NCBI RefSeq assembly: GCF_020711255.1
Contig: NZ_JAJFAW010000016.1
Coordinates: 1-64,000, forward strand
DNA: 64,000 bases
Direction of reading: 5' to 3'
Source: Hymenobacter plasmatis
Lineage (GTDB): Bacteria > Bacteroidota > Bacteroidia > Cytophagales > Hymenobacteraceae
Below are positions 26,280-35,134 of this stretch, piece by piece (positions within the stretch are counted from its first letter, which is position 1; each line of letters begins with the position of its first letter). A program made the translations under genes and the position numbers. Below the pieces are notes generated by a model, which was not told where the DNA came from, searched no databases, and worked only from the letters and a program-made list of their open reading frames with translations.

Positions 26280-27275
26280 ATGTCTGTCGATTCTCTGCTT
26301 ACGCTTTTCGAAAACTTCAACAACCTGCGCGTCCTCATTATTGGGGATGTGATGGTGGATGCCTACGTATGGGGCCGGTCTACGCGGCTCTCGCCCGAGG
26401 CGCCGGTGCCCATTGTGCACGTGGCCCGCACCGAGCAGCGCCTGGGCGGGGCCGCCAACGTGGCTCTGAACGTGCAGGCCCTCGGCGCCACGCCGCTGCT
26501 CTGCGCCGTGATTGGCACCGACCCGGGCGGCGACCAGCTCCTGCAGCTGCTGCACGAGCGGCAGCTTTCGTCGGATGGCATCATTCGCAGCGCGCACCGG
26601 CCCACCACGGTCAAGCAGCGCATTCTGGCGCACGGCCAGCAGCTGCTGCGCATCGACTCCGAGGTTGAAACCGACGTCAACGCCGAAGAAAGTGCCCAAT
26701 TGCTGGCCGCCTACGACGACCTGCTGGCCCGCGCCGATGTGGTGATTTTCGAGGATTACGACAAGGGCGTGCTCAACGAAGCCATTATTGCCGAGTGTAT
26801 TGCGCGGGCGCGGGAGCGCGGCATTCCCACGGTGGTAGACCCCAAGAAGAAGAACTTCCTGGCTTACCGGAGCTGCACGCTCTTCAAGCCCAATTTGAAA
26901 GAGCTGCGCGAGGGCCTGAAGCTGGAATTCGGCGACCCTGTGTCGGACCGCCCCGGGTTTGAAGCGGCCGTAACCCGGCTGCGCGAGGTACTGGAGCCCG
27001 AAACGGTGCTGGTGACGCTGTCGGAATACGGCGTATTTGCGCAGCAGAACGAGCAGAAAACGTATCTGCCGGCCCACCTGCGCACCATTTCCGATGTCTC
27101 CGGTGCCGGCGATACCGTCATTAGCATCGCCGCCCTGTGCGTGGCCCTGGGCTGCCCGCCTGCCTTCACCGCCGCGCTAGCCAACCTTGGCGGTGGGCTG
27201 GTATGCGAGCAGGTAGGCGTGGTGCCCGTGGAGAAGCAGCTGTTGCTGCAGGAAGCCATGGAAGCTGGAATCTAA
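26280..27275 (+). CDS. rfaE1: D-glycero-beta-D-manno-heptose-7-phosphate kinase (PfkB family)
   Basis: This 331-residue sugar kinase of the PfkB family has the GDVMVDAYVWG start, RLGGAANVALNVQALG, and the catalytic GAGD (SDVSGAGDT) near residue 280. The arrangement (RLSPEAPVPIV, DYDKGVL, VVDPKKKNF) matches the kinase half of HldE/RfaE, which phosphorylates heptose-7-phosphate for lipopolysaccharide core. The adenylyltransferase half is absent, so another gene must supply it. The start at 26280 is supported by a promoter box four bases before it. Confidence 0.88.
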   Translation: MSVDSLLTLFENFNNLRVLIIGDVMVDAYVWGRSTRLSPEAPVPIVHVARTEQRLGGAANVALNVQALGATPLLCAVIGTDPGGDQLLQLLHERQLSSDGIIRSAHRPTTVKQRILAHGQQLLRIDSEVETDVNAEESAQLLAAYDDLLARADVVIFEDYDKGVLNEAIIAECIARARERGIPTVVDPKKKNFLAYRSCTLFKPNLKELREGLKLEFGDPVSDRPGFEAAVTRLREVLEPETVLVTLSEYGVFAQQNEQKTYLPAHLRTISDVSGAGDTVISIAALCVALGCPPAFTAALANLGGGLVCEQVGVVPVEKQLLLQEAMEAGI

Positions 27276-27282
27276 ACTACCC

Positions 27283-27359
27283 AACCCGAAAAAGCTATAA
27301 AAGGAAGATGGCACCGGGTAGAACCCGGTGCCATCTTCCTTTTATAGCTTTTTCGGGTT
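27283..27359. terminator. Long perfect hairpin between convergent genes
   Basis: Two perfectly complementary 37-base arms (27283-27319 and 27323-27359) are separated by three bases. The left arm starts AACCCGAAAAAGC and ends CACCGGGT. Each arm has A/T-rich tracts near its outer end, so it could end transcription from both rfaE1 and the PhnA-domain gene. It is far longer than the other terminators here, and its right arm ends at the stop of the PhnA gene. Confidence 0.7.
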
Positions 27360-27568
27360 TAAGCCTTTTTCAAAAACTCTGTTTTGAGCACCATAGTGCT
27401 GCCGCCGGCCCGGCCTTCAATCTCGCTGGGAGAGTTGGTGAGGCGGATGTTTTTAACCACCGTACCGCGCTTGAGCGTCAGCGACGAGCCTTTTACTTTC
27501 AGGTCTTTGATAAGGGTAACCGAGTCGCCTTCGGCGAGGAGCGTACCGTTGCTGTCTTTTACGTCCAT
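27359..27568 (-). CDS. PhnA-domain protein (YjdM C-terminal type)
   Basis: This 69-residue protein is the PhnA/YjdM domain ([25 protein letters not shown], then [14 protein letters not shown]). It is an SH3-like fold first found beside phosphonate genes but of unclear function. The N-terminal zinc ribbon of full-length YjdM is missing, a common form in Bacteroidota. I use the ATG at 27568; upstream codons run into the palindromic repeat at 27619-27711. Confidence 0.85.
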   Translation of the reverse strand: MDVKDSNGTLLAEGDSVTLIKDLKVKGSSLTLKRGTVVKNIRLTNSPSEIEGRAGGSTMVLKTEFLKKA

Positions 27569-27618
27569 GGGAAGGCTTTTTCTGGTTCTAATAACGAAGT
27601 AGAAAGACTGAAAATCAC

Positions 27619-27711
27619 AATCGGCTGTCATGCTGAGGCACAAAGCATCTTCTCCCGGCCCAACGATTCAGACGCGAGAAGATGCTTTGTGCCTCAGCAT
27701 GACAGCCGATT
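27619..27711. repeat. Palindromic element, copy 1
   Basis: Perfect 36-base arms (27619-27654 and 27676-27711) contain GTCATGCTGAG and AAGCATCTTCTC, around a 21-base loop with AACGATTC. It fills the gap between the PhnA and hemE genes. Confidence 0.9.
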
Positions 27712-27716
27712 ATAAA

Positions 27717-28742
27717 CTACCCGCGCCAGGCCTTCACCGTGTCCACGAAGACGCGCACGTTGTCGGGGTCGGTGTCGGGGTACACGCCGTGGCCGAGGTT
27801 GGCGATGTGGGGGGCGCCGGCAAATTTGCGGAGCATGGTTTCGGTGGCGCTTTTCACCTGCTCGCGGGTGCCGTAGAGGGCGCAGGGGTCGAGGTTGCCT
27901 TGCAGGGTTTTGCCGTCGGCCTCGCGGCGCACCTGCATGGGGTCCTGGTTCCAATCCAGCCCAATGGTGCGGCAGGGCATGGCCGCGAAATCGGGCACCG
28001 CCCACCAGGCGCCTTTTGCAAAGACCGTGACGGGCACCAGGGGAGCCAGGGCCTCGCAGATTTCGGCGATATAGCGGGTCGAGAATTCGCGGTAGTGGTC
28101 GGGGGGCAGGATGCCAGCCCAGGAATCGAACACCTGCACCACCTGGGCGCCGGCGGCCACCTGGGCCTTGAGGTAAGCAATAGTGGTGGCCGTGATTTTG
28201 GCGAGCAGCTGATGGGCCAGGGCGGGCTCGCGGTAGAGCATGCCGCGGGCTTTGCTGAAGGTTTTGGAGCCATGGCCCTCTACCATGTAGGCCAGAATGG
28301 TCCAGGGAGCGCCGGCGAAACCGATAAGCGGCACCCGGCCGTTGAGGGCGCGGTGGGTAATGCGGATGGCTTCGAGCACGTAGCCGAGGTGCTCTTCGGG
28401 GTCGGCGATGCGGAGCTTGGCCACGTCGGCGGCCGATTTGATGACTTCGGGAAAGAGCGGACCGCGGGCTTCCACCATTTCATAAGTCAGGCCCATGGCA
28501 TCGGGCACCACCAGGATGTCGGAGAAGATGATGGCGGCGTCCACGTCCAGCGCATCGATGGGCTGGATAGTGACTTCGGCGGCCAGGGCGGGCGTTTCTA
28601 CCAGCTCTTTAAAGCCGGACAGGCGGGCGCGGAGGGCGCGGTACTCGGGCAGGATGCGGCCAGCTTGGCGCATGAGCCAGACGGGGGTGCGCTCGGTGGC
28701 TTCGCCACGGGCGGCGCGCAGGAAAAGGTCGTTTTTCAGCAT
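27717..28742 (-). CDS. hemE: Uroporphyrinogen decarboxylase
   Basis: This 341-residue enzyme makes coproporphyrinogen III in heme synthesis. It carries the signature [14 protein letters not shown] near residue 21, [28 protein letters not shown] and [11 protein letters not shown] near the end. The length is normal and the key aspartate of the DILVVPDA region is present. I use the ATG at 28742; a TACCTTTG box lies nine bases upstream. Palindromic elements lie on both sides of the gene. Confidence 0.96.
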   Translation of the reverse strand: MLKNDLFLRAARGEATERTPVWLMRQAGRILPEYRALRARLSGFKELVETPALAAEVTIQPIDALDVDAAIIFSDILVVPDAMGLTYEMVEARGPLFPEVIKSAADVAKLRIADPEEHLGYVLEAIRITHRALNGRVPLIGFAGAPWTILAYMVEGHGSKTFSKARGMLYREPALAHQLLAKITATTIAYLKAQVAAGAQVVQVFDSWAGILPPDHYREFSTRYIAEICEALAPLVPVTVFAKGAWWAVPDFAAMPCRTIGLDWNQDPMQVRREADGKTLQGNLDPCALYGTREQVKSATETMLRKFAGAPHIANLGHGVYPDTDPDNVRVFVDTVKAWRG

Positions 28743-28751
28743 AGACAGGGG

Positions 28752-28759
28752 CAAAGGTA
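28752..28759 (-). promoter_or_regulatory. -7 box TACCTTTG for hemE
   Basis: TACCTTTG on the minus strand, nine bases before the hemE ATG. Confidence 0.6.
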
Positions 28760-28807
28760 CACCGGGGAGTAGACGGACGCAGCATTATTACGGACCGGCA
28801 AAAAGCC

Positions 28808-28905
28808 GTCATGCTGAGCGCAGCCGAAGCATCTCTACTGCTCAACCAACTCTGTCGATAGAATTAGTATTGCGGTAGAGATGCTTCGGCTGCGCTCAGC
28901 ATGAC
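28808..28905. repeat. Palindromic element, copy 2 (long-loop subtype)
   Basis: Perfect 31-base arms (28808-28838 and 28875-28905) start GTCATGCTGAGCGCAGCC and end CATCTCTAC, with a 36-base loop. It lies upstream of hemE and after the stop of the outer-membrane protein gene. Confidence 0.9.
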
Positions 28906-28946
28906 CGTCCTTTTTACTACGATAGCGCTGGCTTTTCGACCAGTGT

Positions 28947-31748
28947 TTACTTCCCAAAGTGCCGCAAATTATAAGTAAAGCTGAGCAGGAAATATTGCTG
29001 CAAAATGCGGCTGCGAACGTCTTCTACGTAGGTTTCAGTAGTGTTGCGGACCACGCTGCGGTTTTGGTTCAGCACGTCGTAAGCCTGCAATTTCAGCTCG
29101 CCTTGTTTGTTGGCGAAGAACTGCCGGGCCAGGGCCACGTTCCAGAGCACGATGCGCTGGTTGTAGCCGGCGGCGCGGCCGGTGTTGTTGCTGTACCACA
29201 CGTCGGACGTGAGCACGAGCCGGGCTGGGAGCTGGTAAAACACGTCGGCCGTGAGGGTTTGGGTGAGGTAGGAGGTGTTTTGCTCGGGGAGGCGCGAGTA
29301 GGTGGCGGCCTGGTACGTCACGTTGGCGCCGAGGCTGAACTCGAGCTGCTCGTTGAAGGCGGAATTGACGCTGGCGCCCTGGCCCAGGCTCCAGGTGCGG
29401 CCGGTGTTGGGCAGGCCGTTTACGTAGCTGGGCGACTTTACGAAGTTGCCGTTGGTTGTCAGGTTGAGGTTGAGCTTACGGGTGGCCAGGCGCTGGCCCA
29501 ACGACAGGAACCCGTTGAGGCTGTAGTAGCCGTTGGCGTTCAGGGGGCGGGTGGTTTGCACGCCGCTGGCGCTGAAGGACGTAGCCGATACTATCCGGTC
29601 GTCGACGCGGCTGCCGTTCAGCAGGCCAAACACGCTGCGGTTGGTGGCGGCGTTGAATTGCGAGAAAGTGGCAATCAGCGACTGCACGTATTCCGGGCGC
29701 AGGTTGGGGTTGCCGGTTTGCACGCTCAGCGGGTTCGAGTTGTCGCGCACGGGCTGCAGCTGGGTAGCGGTGGGCGCATTCAGGCGGGTGCGGTAGTTGA
29801 GCCGCAGCGAGCGGTTGCGGCTGCCGGTGTAGCTGAACAACGCATTGGGCAGCAGGCTGGTGAAGCGGCGCTGCACCGTGGTGTCGGCCGACAGGTTGCG
29901 CACCTGGAGCTCAGCCTGCTGGGCATCCAGGCCCAGGCCCACGGAGTAGCGCAGCCGGCGCTTCTGCAGTGTGAGCCCCGCCCGATTGGCCTGATACAAG
30001 CTGGTGAACTGGTTGCTCAGGCCCGGGTTCAGGCGGTCGTACTGGCCGCTGGTGTCGTTGAAATCGGTGGTGAGACGGGTGCCGTTGTTGCGGGCATCGG
30101 TCAGGGCATAGTGCACTTCCAGCTTGGTGCGCAAGGATAGGGGCTCGGCAAAAGCAAGGCTCACCACGTTGTTGCGCACGGGCGTGTTCTGCTCAATTTG
30201 CTGGTTGAGCTGCTGGGTAAGCGGCGTGCCCGTGGCATCAAAGAACGTGTTGGTGGCGCGGTTCAGGGCCGTGCCGTCCAGGTTGCTAAGGGTGGAATTG
30301 AAGTTGGCCGAAAACGTGCGCCCCACGCGCTTAAAGCGGCGCATCAGCAGGACGTTGCCGCCGCCGTTGGGGTTGGTGGTGGTGGCGTCGTAGCGGTTTT
30401 GGCCCTGGTTGAGCAAGCGGGCGCCGATGGCCGACTGCTGCTGGTTTTGGCGGTACTGGTCGGTGGTTTGCCACCAGGCGTAGGGCGTCAGGCGCAGGGA
30501 GGTTAGGGTGTCCAGCATGTAGTCCAGGCGCAGGTTGAAGCGGTGGCTGGTGGTGGTGCTGCGGTTCAGGAGTGCCTGGTCGGTTACGAGGGGCAGGCCC
30601 GCTTCGCTGCCGGTGGTCAGGATGCCGGCCACGTTTTCGCGCCGGATTTGCTGGTCCGTTACGGTGGTGGCGCGGCTGGCCAGGTAGCTGGTAGCTACTT
30701 CGGCGCGCTTGCCCCAGGCGTCGCGGTAGTTCAGCCCAACTGCCCCCGATTCGGTGATGTTGGTGGGCTGGGAGCTGGCGCCGGGCGAGTTTTGGCGCCC
30801 GCCCATTTGCAGCTGCATGCGCCCCCCGCCGCCGGCCCCACCCGCGGGCGGCCCAAAGTCGCTTAACGAAGGCCCGCCGTTGTCGGAAAAGCCTTGCTGG
30901 TTGATGTTGTTGGCCTGGGCCAGTACCGAAATCTGGCGGCCGTTGTTGAACCGGTTCAGGCCCAGGCGGCCCTGATAGCGGCCATCGGTGCCCAGCCCCA
31001 GGCCATTGGCGCCGAAGTAGCCCTTGCGCTTGTCGCGCTTGGTCACGAGGTTGAGGGTGCGCTGGCGGTTGCCGTCGTCGATGCCTGAAAAGGCTGACTG
31101 GTCGCTCTGCTGGTCGTAGAGCTGCACCTTGTCGATGATGTCGGCCGGTAGGTTCTTGGTGGCCATTTTGGGGTCGTCGCCGAAGAAAGGCTTGCCATCC
31201 ACCAGCACGCGGTTCACGGCCTGGCCCTGGGCCCGGATGCTGCCGTCGCGGTCCACTTCCACGCCCGGCAGTTTCTTGAGCAAGGACTCCACGGCGGCGT
31301 TGGGCTGGGTTTTAAAGGCCTTGGCGTTGAAATCGATGGTATCGCCGCTCACCGTGACGGCTGCGCGCTCCTGCGTTACCACTACCTCGCCCAGCTTTTG
31401 GGAGAGCCCGCCCAGGCGCAGGGTGCCCACGTCGGGGGTGGGGTTGGTGGCCGTTACGGACACGGGCACCAGCCGGGCGCGGTAGCCGAGGGCCGTTACC
31501 AGCACGCGGTAGTTGCCGGGGGCCACGTTGCGCAGGGCAAAGCGTCCGTCGCTGTCCGTGATGCCGAACGTGACGTAGCTGGAATCCTTGGCCAGCGTGA
31601 GCGATACAGAGGCTTCGCGGATGGGTTTGCCGGTGGTCGAGTCGGCCAGGGTACCGCGCACTGTGCCCTGGCCCGGTCGGGTAGGGGCTTGCGCCCGGCC
31701 GGCCGTGGCCAGGCCGAGCAGCAAGCTCAACAGCAGAAAAAGGCGCAT
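28947..31748 (-). CDS. TonB-linked outer-membrane beta-barrel protein
   Basis: This 933-residue protein has a signal peptide (LLLSLLLGLATAGRAQ) and a carboxypeptidase-regulatory beta-sandwich at about 27-112 (GTVRGTLADSTTGKPIREASVSL). A plug-like region follows at about 115-235 (VESLLKKLPGVEVDRDG, VNRVLVDGKPFFGDDP), and then a long beta-barrel ending in FTYNLRHF. A Gly/Gln/Met-rich loop occurs at about 300-325. It resembles the TonB-receptor-like proteins found next to GLPGLI proteins. The GLPGLI gene ends seven bases before its start, so the two form an operon, divergent from a two-component system. The ligand is unknown. Confidence 0.88.
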   Translation of the reverse strand: MRLFLLLSLLLGLATAGRAQAPTRPGQGTVRGTLADSTTGKPIREASVSLTLAKDSSYVTFGITDSDGRFALRNVAPGNYRVLVTALGYRARLVPVSVTATNPTPDVGTLRLGGLSQKLGEVVVTQERAAVTVSGDTIDFNAKAFKTQPNAAVESLLKKLPGVEVDRDGSIRAQGQAVNRVLVDGKPFFGDDPKMATKNLPADIIDKVQLYDQQSDQSAFSGIDDGNRQRTLNLVTKRDKRKGYFGANGLGLGTDGRYQGRLGLNRFNNGRQISVLAQANNINQQGFSDNGGPSLSDFGPPAGGAGGGGRMQLQMGGRQNSPGASSQPTNITESGAVGLNYRDAWGKRAEVATSYLASRATTVTDQQIRRENVAGILTTGSEAGLPLVTDQALLNRSTTTSHRFNLRLDYMLDTLTSLRLTPYAWWQTTDQYRQNQQQSAIGARLLNQGQNRYDATTTNPNGGGNVLLMRRFKRVGRTFSANFNSTLSNLDGTALNRATNTFFDATGTPLTQQLNQQIEQNTPVRNNVVSLAFAEPLSLRTKLEVHYALTDARNNGTRLTTDFNDTSGQYDRLNPGLSNQFTSLYQANRAGLTLQKRRLRYSVGLGLDAQQAELQVRNLSADTTVQRRFTSLLPNALFSYTGSRNRSLRLNYRTRLNAPTATQLQPVRDNSNPLSVQTGNPNLRPEYVQSLIATFSQFNAATNRSVFGLLNGSRVDDRIVSATSFSASGVQTTRPLNANGYYSLNGFLSLGQRLATRKLNLNLTTNGNFVKSPSYVNGLPNTGRTWSLGQGASVNSAFNEQLEFSLGANVTYQAATYSRLPEQNTSYLTQTLTADVFYQLPARLVLTSDVWYSNNTGRAAGYNQRIVLWNVALARQFFANKQGELKLQAYDVLNQNRSVVRNTTETYVEDVRSRILQQYFLLSFTYNLRHFGK

Positions 31749-31755
31749 GGGTAAG

Positions 31756-32565
31756 TTAGTTGCGGAAGTTGCTGCCTTCCATCATGCGCTGGCGGAAGTC
31801 GGCCATGGCCTTTTCGCGCATTTCTTTCAGCTCCGCTGGGGTCACTTTTTGGGCCGTGGCGCTAGGCTTTACTTCCGCTTCGGGCACGGCTTTTAGCTCA
31901 ACTTTGGCCGCGCGGTATTGCTCCTGGTCGCTTTCCAGGGCCAGCACCACGCCCTTTTCGGGCGTCAGGTCGCGCACCGGCGAGTAGGTGAAGGGCAGGT
32001 CGGTGGTGAACCACACGGTGTAGGTTTCTTTCTTGTAGGGCACCGTGGCTTTGCGGCAGGTGTAGCCGGCAATCTTCTTGGTTTGGGTGGTCACGGTCCA
32101 GTTGGCGGGCGGGGCAATGGGCGCGTCGCTGCGGTAGGTAGTTGGGCTGTTGTCCTTCTTCACGGTGAGTACCGTGGTGGTGGTGCGATTGGCCAGGTCG
32201 AGATAAGTCGCCTCTTCAAAGGGCCGCGCGAAGTTGGTAACCTTGGGCGCGCTGGCGGGCCCCTCGCCGTTGCCGTTCATAGACACGGTGCGCATGGTCA
32301 TGCCGCCGCCTTCGCGTTCCTCTTTGGCCGCGGTGCCGGCAAAGGTGAGGTTGAGCCCAAACGAGCGGGTTTCCGGAATGTCCGTTGGGAAATCGGGGCT
32401 GCCGGGCTTAATGGCCTGCCCGTTGATTACGATGCGCATCTGGCTCAGGTCCACGCGCTGCGTGGCTTCGTAGTTGATGCGCCCGCTGGTTTGGGCCAAG
32501 GCAGTGCCGGCCGCCAGCAGGCCCACGGCGAAGGATAGTACTAGGTTTTTTGCAGCGTTTTTCAT
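31756..32565 (-). CDS. GLPGLI-family exported protein
   Basis: This 269-residue protein has a signal peptide (LVLSFAVGLLAAGTALAQ) and the GLPGLI-family layout: GRINYEATQRVDLS near the N-terminus, TTTVLTVKKDN, then IAGYTCRKATV with the conserved cysteine, YTVWFTTDLPF, and YSPVRDLTPEKGVVLALE at the motif position. The namesake GLPGLI residues are not conserved exactly. The C-terminus is a charged helix (AELKEMREKAMADFRQRMM). The family is restricted mostly to Bacteroidota and its role is unknown. It is first in an operon with the outer-membrane protein. Confidence 0.83.
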   Translation of the reverse strand: MKNAAKNLVLSFAVGLLAAGTALAQTSGRINYEATQRVDLSQMRIVINGQAIKPGSPDFPTDIPETRSFGLNLTFAGTAAKEEREGGGMTMRTVSMNGNGEGPASAPKVTNFARPFEEATYLDLANRTTTTVLTVKKDNSPTTYRSDAPIAPPANWTVTTQTKKIAGYTCRKATVPYKKETYTVWFTTDLPFTYSPVRDLTPEKGVVLALESDQEQYRAAKVELKAVPEAEVKPSATAQKVTPAELKEMREKAMADFRQRMMEGSNFRN

Positions 32566-32677
32566 GGGAATGGGCGGGTGTTGAATTGAACGCTACAAAG
32601 CACCGACATTCTTTTGTAAAGTACTGTTATCCTGTGTTAAATAGTGTTAACGCTGAAAAACCGCTCAGCTCAACCCG

Positions 32678-32685
32678 TACTTTTG
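32678..32685 (+). promoter_or_regulatory. -7 box TACTTTTG for the histidine kinase
   Basis: TACTTTTG ends 27 bases before the kinase ATG at 32713, in the divergent region shared with the GLPGLI operon. Confidence 0.55.
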
Positions 32686-32712
32686 TTTGGCACCACTAGC
32701 TTTTCTTCTCCC

Positions 32713-34218
32713 ATGAAACGCCGCATTCGCTCCATTTTCTGGCTTATGGTGGTGTGCATGCTGGGCATCAATGGCTTCCAGGCCTATTGGCTGTACAATA
32801 CTTATCAGCTCACGGCCAGCCAGTTTGCCCGCACCGCCCGCGAGGCTCTGGAGAGCGTGGTGCAGGGCCAGCAACTGAACATGGCTCGGCAATTCGTAGA
32901 CCGCGAACAAGGCACCAAAGGGCGAATTGTCGTATTCCAAAATATCACCGGCGACGGCCAGCTCGACCGCGTGGTGGTGCGACAGCACGCCGCTTCCGAC
33001 GGCTCCCAGCAAGGATTTTTCTATAAGCGCGAAACAACCGAGCGCCGCGATACGCTTGCTCAAGCTGGCCCAGCGACGAAAACCAGAATCCAAGTGCAGC
33101 AGCCGGGGCAGCCCGCCAGGATATCGGGCCCGGCCACCACAATGGTGCGTAAAATTTCGAAAATCCTGGCGGACAACTTCGCCGGCGGCAAGCCTGTCGA
33201 CCTCCGCCAGCTGGCCGCCGACTACCACCGCGCCTTGCGCTTACGCGGCGCCGATGCTGCCCTGGTACTTGACACGCTGAGCATTCCCATTCGCCAGCCC
33301 AACGCCGGCAGCGTACTGCAAAAGAAGGCCCCCGCGCGGCGCGGCTTTAGCCTGCAAACGTCGCCCGTTTCGCTCAATCCCTTTCGGGAGCTGTACGTGC
33401 AGGCTTCGTTCCAGCCGCCCACGTTCTACGTGCTGCGCCAAATGGGCGGGCTGCTGGCCGGCTCGGTGCTGCTGCTGGCCCTCACCACGGGCTGCTTCTG
33501 GCTGATGCTGAGCACCATTCTGAAGCAAAAGAAGCTGTCAGACGTCAAGAACGACTTCATCAACAACATGACGCACGAGCTGAAAACGCCGCTGGCCACG
33601 GTCTCGGCCGCAGTGGAGGCCCTGCAGAACTTCGGCGCGCTCAACGACCCGGCCAAGACCCAGGCCTACCTCAGCATCTCGCGCACCGAGCTGCAGCGCC
33701 TATCCGATTTGGTAGAGAAAGTACTGAACATCGCCGTGGATGAGCGCCAGCAACTCGAGCTAATGCCCGAGCCGGTGCAGCCAGCCGAACTCGTGGCTGA
33801 AATCGTGGCCCGCCACCAGCTGCAAGCTGCCAAGCCCGTAAAATTCGACGTGGAAGTGGCCCCGGCCGCCCCGGTGCAATTCGACCGGCTGCACATGGGA
33901 AACGTCATCAACAACCTCATCGACAACGCCATCAAGTACTCCCGCGATGACGTGACCATCACCATTCGCGGCCGTCAGGAAGCCTCTGGCTGGCACCTCA
34001 CCGTGGCCGATAATGGCCCTGGCATCGAATCCGGGTACCAGGAAGCCATCTTCGACCGGTTTTTCCGGGTGCCTACGGGCAATCTGCACAATGTCAAAGG
34101 CTTTGGGCTTGGGCTGTACTATGTTCGGCAGGTGGTAGAGCGCCACGGCGGTCGCATTGGGGTGCGCAGTGGGGTGGGCCAGGGCAGCGAATTTGCCTTG
34201 TGGATTCCGCAGGGGTAA
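32713..34218 (+). CDS. Membrane sensor histidine kinase
   Basis: This 501-residue kinase has a membrane helix at about 8-28, a periplasmic sensor region at about 29-235, and a second helix at about 238-262 (LLAGSVLLLALTTGCFWLML). Its HisKA domain carries the phosphoacceptor His288 in NNMTHELKTPLA, and the ATPase domain has NLIDNAIKYS (N box), DNGPGI and GFGLGLYYV. The sensor domain matches nothing I know. The ATG at 32713 is chosen because it starts the first membrane helix. It precedes its response regulator by 184 bases that contain repeats. Confidence 0.92.
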   Translation: MKRRIRSIFWLMVVCMLGINGFQAYWLYNTYQLTASQFARTAREALESVVQGQQLNMARQFVDREQGTKGRIVVFQNITGDGQLDRVVVRQHAASDGSQQGFFYKRETTERRDTLAQAGPATKTRIQVQQPGQPARISGPATTMVRKISKILADNFAGGKPVDLRQLAADYHRALRLRGADAALVLDTLSIPIRQPNAGSVLQKKAPARRGFSLQTSPVSLNPFRELYVQASFQPPTFYVLRQMGGLLAGSVLLLALTTGCFWLMLSTILKQKKLSDVKNDFINNMTHELKTPLATVSAAVEALQNFGALNDPAKTQAYLSISRTELQRLSDLVEKVLNIAVDERQQLELMPEPVQPAELVAEIVARHQLQAAKPVKFDVEVAPAAPVQFDRLHMGNVINNLIDNAIKYSRDDVTITIRGRQEASGWHLTVADNGPGIESGYQEAIFDRFFRVPTGNLHNVKGFGLGLYYVRQVVERHGGRIGVRSGVGQGSEFALWIPQG

Positions 34219-34249
34219 GGTTAGCCGGCAGCCTCTTACTCACACCATT

Positions 34250-34332
34250 TGTCATGCTGACGAAGGAAGCATCTTCTCACCGTTGCACGAATCGTTCGAG
34301 CGTGATAAGATGCTTCCTTCGTCAGCATGACA
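34250..34332. repeat. Palindromic element, copy 3
   Basis: 31-base arms (34250-34280 and 34302-34332) with one mismatch, carrying TGTCATGCTGACGAAGGAAG. The short loop contains CGAATCGTTCG. It sits between the kinase and regulator genes. Confidence 0.9.
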
Positions 34333-34356
34333 GATGCTTGGGTTTATTTCCGAGGT

Positions 34357-34384
34357 AAAGATGCTTCGCTGCGCTCTGCATGAC
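34357..34384. repeat. Half copy of the palindromic element
   Basis: AAAGATGCTTCGCTGCGCTC then TGCATGAC matches only the right arm of copy 6 (56709-56742); no left arm is present. It lies directly after copy 3 and ends 18 bases before the response-regulator ATG. Confidence 0.8.
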
Positions 34385-34402
34385 GTTCATTTAATAAAAA
34401 AA

Positions 34403-35080
34403 ATGCCCACTGTTCTACTCATAGAAGACGAGCCCTCGCTGGGCCTGATTGTCAAAGACAGTCTGGAAAGCCGCGGCTTCACCGTGCAGTACGCTGCCGA
34501 TGGCGAACAGGGCCTGCAGCTGTTTCGGCAGCAGTGCCCGGATATTGTGGTGGCCGATGTGATGATGCCCAAGCTCGATGGCTTCTCGTTGGCCGAGCAA
34601 ATCCGGCGGGACAATGCGTCCGTGCCCATTATTTTCCTCACGGCTCGTTCGCAGTCTGCCGATGTGGTGCGCGGCTTCGAGCTGGGCGGCAACGACTACC
34701 TCAAAAAGCCATTCAGCATGGACGAGCTGATAGTGCGCATCAAAGCCCAGCTCAACCGCCAGCCCACCGCGGCCCCCGCGCCCACGGGGCTCCTCACCAT
34801 CGGCCGCTACGAGTTCGACCATCCCAAGCAGAAGCTGCGCCTCGGCGCTCTGGAAGAAACCCTCACCAACCGCGAAGCGGAGCTGCTCAAGCGGCTCTAC
34901 GACCAGCGCAACCAGGTGCTGGCGCGCAATACCGTGCTGCGGGAGCTATGGGGCGACGACTCGTTTTTCAACGGCCGCAGCCTGGACGTGTTCATCACCC
35001 GCCTGCGCCGCTGCCTGAAAGACGACCCGCAGGTGCAGATTGTGAACATCCGCGGCATCGGCTACAAGCTGATTTTGTAG
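34403..35080 (+). CDS. Response regulator, OmpR/PhoB type
   Basis: This 225-residue regulator has a receiver domain with the acidic pair in LLIEDEPS, phosphoacceptor Asp52 (VVADVMMP), the Thr/Ser of FLTARSQ and Lys of YLKKPFS. A PhoB-type winged-helix DNA-binding domain follows at about 130-225 (TNREAELLKRLY, NGRSLDVFITRLRRCL, IVNIRGIGYKLIL). It should act with the upstream kinase and may control the divergent GLPGLI/outer-membrane operon. The start is the ATG at 34403. Confidence 0.94.
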   Translation: MPTVLLIEDEPSLGLIVKDSLESRGFTVQYAADGEQGLQLFRQQCPDIVVADVMMPKLDGFSLAEQIRRDNASVPIIFLTARSQSADVVRGFELGGNDYLKKPFSMDELIVRIKAQLNRQPTAAPAPTGLLTIGRYEFDHPKQKLRLGALEETLTNREAELLKRLYDQRNQVLARNTVLRELWGDDSFFNGRSLDVFITRLRRCLKDDPQVQIVNIRGIGYKLIL

Positions 35081-35095
35081 CCACGGGCAGCATTC

Positions 35096-35119
35096 AATCG
35101 GCTGTCATGCTTCCATGAC
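35096..35119. repeat. Collapsed remnant of the palindromic element
   Basis: AATCGGCTGTCATGCT (35096-35111) is identical to the left end of copy 1, but the rest is missing and CATGAC follows at once (35114-35119), leaving only the two outer tips. Confidence 0.6.
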
Positions 35120-35134
35120 GGTAAGCTTTGGCAT

